Shown: positions 1 through 6,160 of the stretch, in pieces | Layout: each line of letters starts with the position of its first letter | How positions within the stretch are numbered: position 1 is the first letter of the stretch | Origin: Aldersonia sp036524855 | GTDB taxonomy: Bacteria; Actinomycetota; Actinomycetes; Mycobacteriales; Mycobacteriaceae | DNA length: 26,266 nt | Direction: 5' to 3' | Assembly (NCBI GenBank): GCA_036524855.1 | Contig: DATDBL010000205.1 | Span: 1-26,266 of the forward strand | Notes under the pieces: generated by a model | Seen by the model: only the letters and a program-made list of their open reading frames with translations | Told to the model about the DNA's origin: nothing | The model's database searches: none | Position numbers and translations under genes: made by a program

Positions 1-744
1 GCCTTCGACCAGACGCTGATGGATGCCGCGCTGCTGCGCCAACCCGTGACGCTGGTGCTCGACCGCGCGGGCGTGACCGGCTCCGACGGTGCCAGCCACA
101 ACGGTATGTGGGATCTGTCTTTACTGGGCATCGTCCCCGGCATGCGCGTAGCCGCCCCGCGCGACGCCGCGACGCTGCGGGCCGAGCTGAACGAGGCACT
201 CGCGATCGACGACGGCCCCACCGCGCTGCGGTTCCCGAAGGGACCCGTCGCGGAGGACCTGCCCGCGGTCGACCGCGTCGGCAGTATCGACGTACTGCAC
301 CGCCCCGCGGGCGATGCCAGCGACGTTCTCATCGTCGCGGTCGGACCGTTCGCCGGAATGGCGATCGAGACGGCCCGGCGGCTGGCGCGCCAGGGCATCG
401 GTGCGACGGTCGTAGATCCGCGCTGGGTGCTGCCGATCGCGGCCGACCTTGTCGAGTTCGCCGCTCGGTTCCGCCTTGTCGTCACGGTAGAGGACGGCGG
501 CGTGCACGGCGGCGTCGGCTCGACGCTGTCCGCGGCGCTGCGGGCCGCCGACATCGACGTCCCGTGCCGCGACCTCGGCATCCCGCAGGAGTTCCTCGAG
601 CAGGGCTCGCGCGAGGCGATCCTGCGCGACCTCGGCCTCACGGCGCAGGACATCGCGCGCCGGATCACGGGTTGGGTGGTCGGGCTGGACGCGCACGCGC
701 CCACGGAGATCACGTCCGAGGTCGACGTGCCCAACCAGGGCTGA
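1..744 (+). CDS. dxs: 1-deoxy-D-xylulose-5-phosphate synthase, C-terminal part
   Basis: The reading frame is open from base 1, so the gene enters from the left edge and only its last 247 residues are present; the family is about 630-640 residues long. DXS is a cytoplasmic, thiamine-diphosphate-dependent enzyme that condenses pyruvate and glyceraldehyde 3-phosphate in the first step of the MEP isoprenoid pathway. Recognisable segments are DRAGVTGSDGASHNGMWDLS (the pyrimidine-binding transketolase domain, normally DRAGITGPDGASHNG), LRFPKGP, and the C-terminal transketolase domain with VVDPRWVLPI and VEDGGVHGGVGS. It ends in TGA at 742-744. In M. tuberculosis dxs1 (Rv2682c) lies next to the RNase D gene; here an accessory cluster of about 4.1 kb separates them. 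Confidence 0.97.
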   Translation, partial: AFDQTLMDAALLRQPVTLVLDRAGVTGSDGASHNGMWDLSLLGIVPGMRVAAPRDAATLRAELNEALAIDDGPTALRFPKGPVAEDLPAVDRVGSIDVLHRPAGDASDVLIVAVGPFAGMAIETARRLARQGIGATVVDPRWVLPIAADLVEFAARFRLVVTVEDGGVHGGVGSTLSAALRAADIDVPCRDLGIPQEFLEQGSREAILRDLGLTAQDIARRITGWVVGLDAHAPTEITSEVDVPNQG

Positions 745-955
745 CGGGTCGAGCGCCACCGCTACCGAAGTCCCCTCACCGTCGCTTTAGCACGAACTAT
801 TCATGCGGCCTTCCAGATGGATGCCTTGTACCTGCCGCGTTTCAGTGTCATGAAATGACAAATAGATGTCGTCTCATGGCAAGACTGGGGGGGTGGTGTG
901 TCATTACTGTTCTCGGTATCTCAACAAGCCGCAGAACCGCGGCACCGACGAATGG
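745..955. other. Intergenic region upstream of the alcohol dehydrogenase
   Basis: About 210 bases between the dxs stop and the dehydrogenase start. No dxs terminator with a strong hairpin was found. The region is more AT-rich than its flanks and carries the operator-like element at 848-883. An ATG at 866 could extend the dehydrogenase frame by 33 residues, but those residues look nothing like an MDR N-terminus. Confidence 0.6.
848..883 (-). promoter_or_regulatory. Putative AraC-regulator operator, dehydrogenase copy
   Basis: Read on the minus strand, this element matches the araC promoter region at 3725-3760. A perfect 13-base core, CATGAGACGACAT, lies at 866-878 (as its complement). Outside the core, 25 of 32 bases match over 848-879, plus a further CTTG at the end. 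On the plus strand, TGTCATGAAAT (846-856) and TGTCGTCTCAT (867-877) form weak direct half-sites 21 bases apart, two helical turns, the geometry expected of AraC-family operators. It lies about 80 bases upstream of the dehydrogenase start, so activation by the AraC protein at 3762-4877 is the natural inference. Confidence 0.5.
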
Positions 956-964
956 ATGATGACG

Positions 965-2050
965 ATGCGAGCAGTGGTAATGCGCGATGGTGGCCTCGAG
1001 CTCACCGAGATCCCGACCCCCCGACCGGGTCCGGGCGAGGTTCTGGTCAAGACCCTGGCCAACGGAATCTGCGGCACCGACCTGCACTGCGTCAGTCACG
1101 GACCGGAGTTCGTGGCCGGGGTCGAGGCGGTGACCGGCGCCAGCCTGATCGACGTCAGCAAGCCCGTGGTGCTCGGGCACGAGTTCTGCGCCGAGATCGT
1201 CGAGTACGGACCCGACACGCAGGCAACGCTGGCCCCCGGCACCCGGGTGGTCTCGGCTCCGGTGCTGCTGCGTCCCACGCCTGCCCAGCTCGGCTTCGCC
1301 GGTGTCGAGACCCCGGGCGGCTATGCCGAGTTCATGATCCTGTCGGAGGCGCTGCTGATCCCGGTGCCCGAGGGCCTCAGCAGCGAGATGGCGTCGATGA
1401 CCGAACCGCTCGCGGTCGCACTGCACGCGGTCAACCGCGGCGACGTCGGATCCGACGACGTGCCGCTGGTGATCGGATGCGGACCGATCGGGCTCGCGAC
1501 GATCGCGGTGCTCAAGATGCGCGGTGTCGGCCCCATCGTGGCCGCGGACTTCTCGCCGACCCGACGTGCCCTGGCCGCCAAGCTCGGCGCCGATGTCGTC
1601 GTCGACCCGCGGGAGTCCTCACCGTACGAGTCGTGGCGTGAGGTCGCGGCCACCTCGGACCCGGCCCGGTTCGGCCGGCAGACCTCGCTGTTCCCCGGCC
1701 TGGCGCTGCGCCCGTCGGTGGTGTTCGAGTGCGTCGGCGTGCCCGGGGTCATCCAGCAGATCCTGGCCGGCGCGCCCGCCTGCTCGCGGGTCGTCGTGGC
1801 CGGACTGTGCATGCAGGAGGACCGCTTCGAACCCACCTTCGGCATCCTCAAGGAAATCGACCTGATCTTCACCCTGTACTACACCGTCTACGAGTTCGCC
1901 GAAACCCTCGCGCACCTCGCGGCCGGCGAACTGCAGGTCGCACCGCTGATCACCCGCACCATCGGTCTCGGTGAGGTCGAGCAGGCCTACACCGACCTGG
2001 CGGACCCGGAGAAGGACGCCAAGATCGTCATCGACCCCCGCCTGGGCTGA
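965..2050 (+). CDS. Zinc-dependent alcohol dehydrogenase (MDR family)
   Basis: A 361-residue cytoplasmic medium-chain dehydrogenase/reductase, oxidising an alcohol or polyol with NAD(P). The start is placed at ATG 965 (MRAVVMRDGG), the usual family beginning; ATGs at 956 and 959 are also in frame. Catalytic-zinc ligands are C36 in GICGTD, H72-E73 in LGHEF and E147 in TEPLAVALHAV. The Rossmann motif GCGPIG is at 171-176, followed by an acidic D near the second beta strand. The four cysteines of the structural-zinc lobe expected near residues 90-110 are absent, so this belongs to the structural-zinc-free subgroup. It ends IDPRLG, and its last codons are the left edge of the 170-bp duplication. 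It is probably the first gene of an operon with the SRPBCC and cupin genes. The substrate cannot be read from sequence. Confidence 0.9.
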   Translation: MRAVVMRDGGLELTEIPTPRPGPGEVLVKTLANGICGTDLHCVSHGPEFVAGVEAVTGASLIDVSKPVVLGHEFCAEIVEYGPDTQATLAPGTRVVSAPVLLRPTPAQLGFAGVETPGGYAEFMILSEALLIPVPEGLSSEMASMTEPLAVALHAVNRGDVGSDDVPLVIGCGPIGLATIAVLKMRGVGPIVAADFSPTRRALAAKLGADVVVDPRESSPYESWREVAATSDPARFGRQTSLFPGLALRPSVVFECVGVPGVIQQILAGAPACSRVVVAGLCMQEDRFEPTFGILKEIDLIFTLYYTVYEFAETLAHLAAGELQVAPLITRTIGLGEVEQAYTDLADPEKDAKIVIDPRLG

Positions 2051-2196
2051 CCGAAACGCCAACATCTCGTGCCTGCGGCGCAGCCCGCCCGCAGGCCCGT
2101 TCCCCCCACCCTCGGCCCCGCCCTGCGTGGCCACCACTCGAAGGAGAAGTACGCCATGACCCCCGGGTCCGACGCCGGAAACGTTGCGCTGTTCTC
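2027..2196 (+). repeat. 170-bp direct repeat, copy 1
   Basis: Copy 1 covers the last eight codons of the dehydrogenase, the intergenic spacer with its ribosome binding site, and the first 14 codons of the SRPBCC gene. Copy 2 is at 2801-2970, exactly 774 bases downstream with no indels; I count 7 mismatches in 170 bases. The repeat marks the boundaries of an inserted segment. Confidence 0.95.
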
Positions 2197-2662
2197 ACAG
2201 GAAGCAGCCGTGGAAGCTCAGCCAGCTCGATACGCCGAGATCGTTGTCAACGCCGAGCAGGGGGCAGCCTGGAAGGCCATAACGGACTTCGATGCAATGG
2301 CCGCTCGTAGCCCGGAAACCGTCAAGATGTTCATCAGCTCCAAGCCGAAAGTTGGCACCCGCGCGTTCAACATCAACCGTCGCAAAGGTTTCTTCTGGCC
2401 TACAACTGCCACGATCACCCGATGGGACGAGGGCAAGGGGTTCGCTTTCCATGTGTGGCCCCCCAACGTTGAGTGGTCTTACGATTTGGAGGCTGTCGAC
2501 GGCGGTACGAAAATCATCGAGCGTCGGACGGCACTCGTGGACCCCAATCTCGCGGTGCGTATTACGGCACGGTGGGCTCTCGGGGGATCCGACAGTCACG
2601 ACAAGGAAATACAAGAAGGCATGCACAAGACGCTGGAAGCAATCAAGTCCGAATTGGACTAG
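2156..2662 (+). CDS. SRPBCC (START/Bet v1-like) family protein with a captured N-terminus
   Basis: 168 residues. The start at ATG 2156 is set by AAGGAG at 2141-2146. The first 14 residues, MTPGSDAGNVALFS, are nearly identical to the start of the cupin at 2930 and come from the duplicated segment. The SRPBCC fold begins around residue 22 (ARYAEIVVNAEQGAAWKAITDF) and continues through alternating strands (KVGTRAFNINRR, ATITRWDEGKGFAFHVW, SYDLEAVDGGTKIIERRTAL) to a long C-terminal helix (GMHKTLEAIKSELD). This is the usual hydrophobic-cavity fold for lipid or aromatic ligands; it is found in polyketide cyclases and coenzyme-binding proteins. Codon use is visibly more AT-rich than in the flanking genes, suggesting acquisition from elsewhere. 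The ligand is unknown. Confidence 0.8.
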   Translation: MTPGSDAGNVALFSQEAAVEAQPARYAEIVVNAEQGAAWKAITDFDAMAARSPETVKMFISSKPKVGTRAFNINRRKGFFWPTTATITRWDEGKGFAFHVWPPNVEWSYDLEAVDGGTKIIERRTALVDPNLAVRITARWALGGSDSHDKEIQEGMHKTLEAIKSELD

Positions 2663-2674
2663 TTCAAACTGGCG

Positions 2675-2824
2675 GTGGCCAATCCATACGCCTACAGCGA
2701 ACAGCGGCCCTTTCTGATCCATCCGATCGGGCTGGCGAACCCGCAAGGGCCGCAACAACACCTGACCCACGGTCCCGAGGATGCCGGTGCGCCGCCGTGG
2801 GTCATCGACCCCCGCCTGGGCTGA
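2675..2824 (+). pseudogene. Small open frame ending in a copy of the dehydrogenase C-terminus
   Basis: From GTG 2675 a 49-codon frame reads VANPYAYSEQRPFLIHPIGL and continues to VIDPRLG-stop. Its last eight residues are the duplicated end of the alcohol dehydrogenase. It is in the same frame as the SRPBCC gene, just after that gene's TAG at 2660-2662. The first 40 residues match no family I recognise. It has no clear ribosome binding site. It is most likely a recombination scar that fused a fragment of the incoming segment to the duplicated dehydrogenase end; translation is unproven. Confidence 0.35.
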
Positions 2825-2970
2825 CCGAAACGCGCACATCTCGTGCCTGCGGCGCAGCCCGCCCGCAGGCCCGTTCCCCCCACCCTCGGCCCCGACCCGC
2901 GTGGCCACCACTCGAAGGAGAAGTACGCCATGACCCCCAAGTCCGACGCCGGAAACGTTCCGCTGTTCTC
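2801..2970 (+). repeat. 170-bp direct repeat, copy 2
   Basis: Second copy of the repeat at 2027-2196. Here it contains a duplicate of the dehydrogenase tail codons and stop, the spacer with AAGGAG at 2915-2920, and the authentic start of the cupin gene. Copy 2 leads into an ordinary cupin, so this junction is probably ancestral on its right side, and copy 1 on its left side. Confidence 0.95.
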
Positions 2971-3463
2971 GCTCCCGCAAGACGAGTTGCTGACTCTCAA
3001 CGCCGGCGACATCCCGATCCTCAAGGACGCGCTCGCGCCGGGCGTCAACTATCAGCCCCTGTTCCTCGACCCCGAGGCCGGGATCTGGGTGGTGCTGGCG
3101 CACTTCGCCCCCGGCGCGACCCTGCCGGTGCACTTGCACACCGGTGCCGTGCACGGCTACACCCTCAGCGGCAAGTGGGCATACCGCGAGTACCCGGACC
3201 AGCCGCAGACGGCCGGCAGCTACCTCTACGAGCCCGGGTCCTCGATCCACCAGTTCTACGCGCCCGAGGACAACACCGAAGACACGGTGATCCTGTTCAT
3301 CGTCTACGGGGCGAACATCAACTTCACCCCCGAGGGGCAGTTCCACTCGGTGCTCGACGCGATCACGATTGCGAAGTTGACCGAGCAGCTGGCGCAGGTC
3401 CAGGGCCTCGGCAAGATCAACTACCTCGCCGGTGGTAGCGCCCGCTTCACCGAACCCGAATAA
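2930..3463 (+). CDS. Cupin protein, 2,4'-dihydroxyacetophenone dioxygenase-like
   Basis: 177 residues, starting at ATG 2930 behind AAGGAG. It is a single-domain cupin. The first cupin motif is PVHLHTGAVHGYTLSG, with H68, H70 and H75 as likely metal ligands; the second includes YEPGSSIHQFYAPED with H107. The length, the FLDPEAGIWVVLAHFAPGATLPVH segment and the late TVILFIVYGANINF strand resemble the family of 2,4'-dihydroxyacetophenone dioxygenase, an iron enzyme that cleaves an aromatic ketone side chain. Together with an alcohol dehydrogenase, this suggests oxidation of an alcohol to a ketone or aldehyde followed by oxidative cleavage. The true substrate is unknown, and many cupins of this type have only been assigned by similarity. 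Confidence 0.82.
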   Translation: MTPKSDAGNVPLFSLPQDELLTLNAGDIPILKDALAPGVNYQPLFLDPEAGIWVVLAHFAPGATLPVHLHTGAVHGYTLSGKWAYREYPDQPQTAGSYLYEPGSSIHQFYAPEDNTEDTVILFIVYGANINFTPEGQFHSVLDAITIAKLTEQLAQVQGLGKINYLAGGSARFTEPE

Positions 3464-3483
3464 GTCACAGCTCGAGTCCACCG

Positions 3484-3519
3484 TCGACCCTGGCCGTCCC
3501 CGCGGACGGCCAGGGTCGA
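3484..3519 (+). terminator. Strong hairpin terminator after the cupin gene
   Basis: A perfect 16-bp stem, left arm 3484-3499 and right arm 3504-3519, with a CCGC loop, starting 20 bases after the cupin stop. No T-tract follows, as is common in high-GC actinobacteria. It probably ends the dehydrogenase operon. Confidence 0.75.
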
Positions 3520-3574
3520 ACTCGTCTCCGGATCCGTGATCGGCTCACGCAATGTACTTTTCGACACGACAAGG

Positions 3575-3604
3575 GCCCCGCCTGCTGAGTGCAGCAAGCG
3601 GGGC
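3575..3604 (-). terminator. Hairpin beside the SDR remnant
   Basis: GCCCCGC (3575-3581) pairs with GCGGGGC (3598-3604); the inner TGCT (3583-3586) pairs with AGCA (3593-3596). It lies just past the stop of the minus-strand SDR remnant at 3626, so it is plausibly that lost gene's terminator. Confidence 0.45.
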
Positions 3605-3625
3605 TCGGGTGTCGATTCGGGGAAA

Positions 3626-3742
3626 TCAGGTGGCGCTGTATCCGCCGTCTACGGGGCTCGTCACGCCTGTGACCAGTCGGGCCGCCGGTGAGGCGAGGAA
3701 CAGCACGGTACACGATGGCGAATGCTTGACATGAGACGACAT
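3626..3742 (-). pseudogene. Remnant of a short-chain dehydrogenase C-terminus
   Basis: On the minus strand a 38-codon frame ends in VLFLASPAARLVTGVTSPVD followed by GGYSAT-stop. This is the classic SDR ending (FLASdaaxyiTGvxlpVDGGyta). The catalytic and nucleotide-binding parts are missing, and sequence upstream of about 3712 is not SDR-like, so this is a truncated remnant. It lies head-to-head with araC. A divergent SDR gene may once have been controlled from the same promoter region, with a deletion removing most of it. Confidence 0.7.
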
Positions 3743-3760
3743 GTTTTTGACACTTGACGA
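3725..3760 (+). promoter_or_regulatory. araC promoter with embedded operator
   Basis: TTGACA (3726-3731), a 17-base spacer and GACACT (3749-3754) form a recognisable promoter. The shared operator-like sequence, core CATGAGACGACAT at 3730-3742, fills the spacer and runs to 3760. A start of transcription about 7 bases past the -10 falls at 3761-3762, exactly on the GTG at 3762, so the message is probably leaderless. Binding of AraC here would block its own promoter (inference). Confidence 0.5.
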
Positions 3761-3761
3761 C

Positions 3762-4877
3762 GTGACGGATCTGATTCGTGCGTCGTCGCTCGTGAACTAC
3801 GCCAGCTTGGTCACCGAACTGGGTGGTACCCCACGGAAGCTGTTGCACGCCAACGGGGTTGATCCGTCGGTCGCCGGTGACGAGGACCGTTTCATTCCGT
3901 ACACCACACTGGCCATGGTGGTCGGCGCGGCGGCCCGCGAGCTCGATTGTCCCGATTTCGGTCTTCGGCTGTCCCGTCGCCAGAGCGTCGACATGCTCGG
4001 TCCGATCGCGGTCATCGCCCGGCACGCGGACACTGTGGCCGAGGCGATCGACGGCATCGCCAAATACATTCACACCTACAGCCCTGCCATCACGGTCGGG
4101 CTCCGCCGCCAGTCGGCTCACTCGGAGTTCACTTTCACGATCATGCTGCCCCGCCTCGCGCACCGGGACCTGATGGTCGAGCTGAGCCTCGGGGTCGAGC
4201 TCGGCTTCATGCGGTTTCTGATCGATCAGGACTTCGCCCCGCTTCGGGTCAAAATGCAGCACCCGCGGCTCGCGGATCCGCAGGACTACGCCGACCTGTT
4301 CGGCTGCCCCGTCGACTTCGAATGTGAGCGCAACAGCCTGGTACTCCCCAACTGGGCGCTGAGCAGACCGATTCACGGCAGGCACGCCGCCGCCCGCGCG
4401 CTGGCCGAGAAGTACCTCGCGCCGATGCGTCCCGACCTCGCGGTCGCAGATCACGTCGGGGAGCTGGTCCGTCGGCTGCTGCCACTGAACCAGGCAACAC
4501 TCGTCGGTGTCGCCCGAGAAATGGCGATCCATCCACGCGTACTCCAGCGCAGGCTCGCCGAGGCGGGCACGACATTCGAGAAGATCCTCGACGACGTCCG
4601 GCGCACCACCGCGCTGACTCTGTCCACCGAAGGATTGCAGGTCGCCCAGATCGCCTCCGCGCTGGGCTACTCCGAGCAGAGCAGCTACACCCGAGCGTGT
4701 CGCCGCTGGTTCGGGCAGTCCCCACGCCAGCTCGCTGGCCGCCTGCGCCACTCCGCACCTCCAGGGCCGGCGGTGTCAGTCGACCCGGAATACACGGAGC
4801 CCCTGAACGCGTCGGTACCGGTGAAACCTGAGAACCACCGGCGCTCGAAGCCTGAGCCACCCCCACGTGATCGGTAA
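3762..4877 (+). CDS. AraC family transcriptional regulator
   Basis: Encodes 371 residues from GTG 3762 (VTDLIRASSLVNYASL); an in-frame ATG at 3741 would add seven residues, but it lies inside the promoter and operator. The N-terminal two thirds match the arabinose-binding domain family (PF12625), with ELGGTPRKLLHANGVDP, FIPYTTLAMVV and CPDFGLRLSRRQ. The C-terminal AraC DNA-binding domain spans roughly residues 245-325, with two helix-turn-helix units: LVGVAREMAIHPRVLQRRL, and VAQIASALGYSEQSSYTRAC followed by RRWFGQSPRQL. A proline-rich tail of about 40 residues follows the DNA-binding domain, which is longer than usual. It presumably responds to a substrate of the adjacent dehydrogenase/cupin genes and acts through the elements at 848-883 and 3725-3760. 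Confidence 0.92.
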   Translation: MTDLIRASSLVNYASLVTELGGTPRKLLHANGVDPSVAGDEDRFIPYTTLAMVVGAAARELDCPDFGLRLSRRQSVDMLGPIAVIARHADTVAEAIDGIAKYIHTYSPAITVGLRRQSAHSEFTFTIMLPRLAHRDLMVELSLGVELGFMRFLIDQDFAPLRVKMQHPRLADPQDYADLFGCPVDFECERNSLVLPNWALSRPIHGRHAAARALAEKYLAPMRPDLAVADHVGELVRRLLPLNQATLVGVAREMAIHPRVLQRRLAEAGTTFEKILDDVRRTTALTLSTEGLQVAQIASALGYSEQSSYTRACRRWFGQSPRQLAGRLRHSAPPGPAVSVDPEYTEPLNASVPVKPENHRRSKPEPPPRDR

Positions 4878-4884
4878 CACCGAA

Positions 4885-4900
4885 AGTGAGTCCCCTCACT
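4885..4900. terminator. Small hairpin between convergent araC and RNase D genes
   Basis: AGTGAG (4885-4890) and CTCACT (4895-4900) pair around a TCCC loop. The hairpin lies 8 bases past the araC stop and overlaps the RNase D stop on the other strand. It is a weak candidate for a bidirectional terminator. Confidence 0.35.
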
Positions 4901-6149
4901 CCACGGCGGCCTCCGCACCGCTCTGCGCCGCCGCACCACCCAGCGCCCGCGCCAACGGCGCCGCCAGCAACGAGCGCTGCCACTCCCGCGCCCCGCCGTC
5001 GCGCAGGAACTCCTCGACGTCGTCGGCGAGCCGCGGCGATGCCGGATCCACGCCGTCCCAACACAATCGGCGCAGCAGGTCGGGGGACAGCAGGTTCTCC
5101 GACGGCACCGCGACCGCCGCGCTCACCTCGCTCAACGCCGCCCGAGCCCCCGAGAGGCGCGCGAACGCCTCGGGATCCTTGCGCGACCACCGGTTCGCCG
5201 GCGGCGGACCATCGAACGGTTGGGTCACCGGCGGCACGTCGTCGTCCGGGAGCGAGCGCGCCCGTGCGATCGCCGACAGCCACACCTGCGACGACCGGCG
5301 CTGGCGCGGCCCGCCGAACACGGGCAACGCCCGCAATTGCTCCACCGTCTTCGGGTCGGCGGTCGCCGCCGCGACGATCGCGGCGTCGGGCAGCACCCGC
5401 CCGGGCGCGACGTCGCGGGTGGTCGCCAACCGGTCCCGCGCGATCCACAACTCCCGCACCGTGGCGAGCTGCCGCGGCTTGCGCAGCGTGTGGATCTGCG
5501 AGGTGCGTCGCCACCGGTCCGGCCGCGGCGGACTCGGGCCGCGGGTCCGGACGTACTCGAATTCCGCTGCAGCCCACTCGGTCTTACCCTGCGATGCCAA
5601 CTCCGACGCCATCGCGTCGCGCAGTTCGAGCAGCACCTCGACGTCGAGGGCGGCGTAGTTGAGCCAGTCGTGCGGCAGCGGCCGCTTCGACCAGTCGGCC
5701 GCGCCGTGACCCTTGCGCAACTCGAACCCGAGGGTGCGTTCGACGATCGCCGCGAGTCCCACGCGCTCGAATCCGGCCAACCGCCCTGCCAATTCGGTGT
5801 CGTAGAGCGCGGCCGGACGCAGCCCGAGTTCCGCAAGGCCGGGCAAGTCCTGATCGGCGGCGTGCAACACCCACTCGAGCGGGTTGATCACCTCGGCGAG
5901 TCCGTCGAGATCCTCCGCGACGGGGATCGGGTCGATCAACACCGTCCCCGAACCGGAGCGGCGCAACTGGATCAGATACGCACGGTTCGTGTAGCGGAAC
6001 CCCGACGCCCGCTCCGCGTCCACCGCGAGCGGGCCGGTCCCGCCGGCCAACATGCGAGCGGCCGCAGCGACGGCGTCGGGCGTGTCGGTGACCGGCGGAA
6101 CCCCGTCGGCGGGCACCAACAAGGGTGTCGCGTCCGCCTCGTCCGCCAT
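4896..6149 (-). CDS. Ribonuclease D / HRDC domain 3'-5' exonuclease
   Basis: 417 residues; the start is ATG at 6149 (MADEADATPLL). This is a DEDD-superfamily 3'-5' exonuclease acting on RNA ends. D44 and E46 in LAVDAERASGF form motif I, D101 in HAADQDLPGL motif II, and Y165 with D169 in YAALDVEVLLEL motif III of the DEDDy type. An HRDC domain at about 220-290 (KPRQLATVRELWIARDRLA, with LPDAAIVAAA and LRALPVFGG) should assist nucleic-acid binding. A less clear C-terminal extension of about 120 residues follows, as in other actinobacterial members. It starts 11 bases after the acyltransferase stop at 6161, so the two genes are likely co-transcribed. It corresponds to Rv2681 in the conserved gene order. 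Confidence 0.93.
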   Translation of the reverse strand: MADEADATPLLVPADGVPPVTDTPDAVAAAARMLAGGTGPLAVDAERASGFRYTNRAYLIQLRRSGSGTVLIDPIPVAEDLDGLAEVINPLEWVLHAADQDLPGLAELGLRPAALYDTELAGRLAGFERVGLAAIVERTLGFELRKGHGAADWSKRPLPHDWLNYAALDVEVLLELRDAMASELASQGKTEWAAAEFEYVRTRGPSPPRPDRWRRTSQIHTLRKPRQLATVRELWIARDRLATTRDVAPGRVLPDAAIVAAATADPKTVEQLRALPVFGGPRQRRSSQVWLSAIARARSLPDDDVPPVTQPFDGPPPANRWSRKDPEAFARLSGARAALSEVSAAVAVPSENLLSPDLLRRLCWDGVDPASPRLADDVEEFLRDGGAREWQRSLLAAPLARALGGAAAQSGAEAAVE

Positions 6150-6160
6150 ACCCGCCGACA

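Noticed and set aside
866..964. Upstream start that would give the alcohol dehydrogenase 33 extra N-terminal residues
   Set aside because: The added residues do not resemble any MDR N-terminus, and the ATG lies inside the operator-like element.
3465..4751. Minus-strand frame of 428 codons opposite araC
   Set aside because: No homology, and it runs through the hairpins and the SDR remnant in the wrong frame; araC has complete domain matches.
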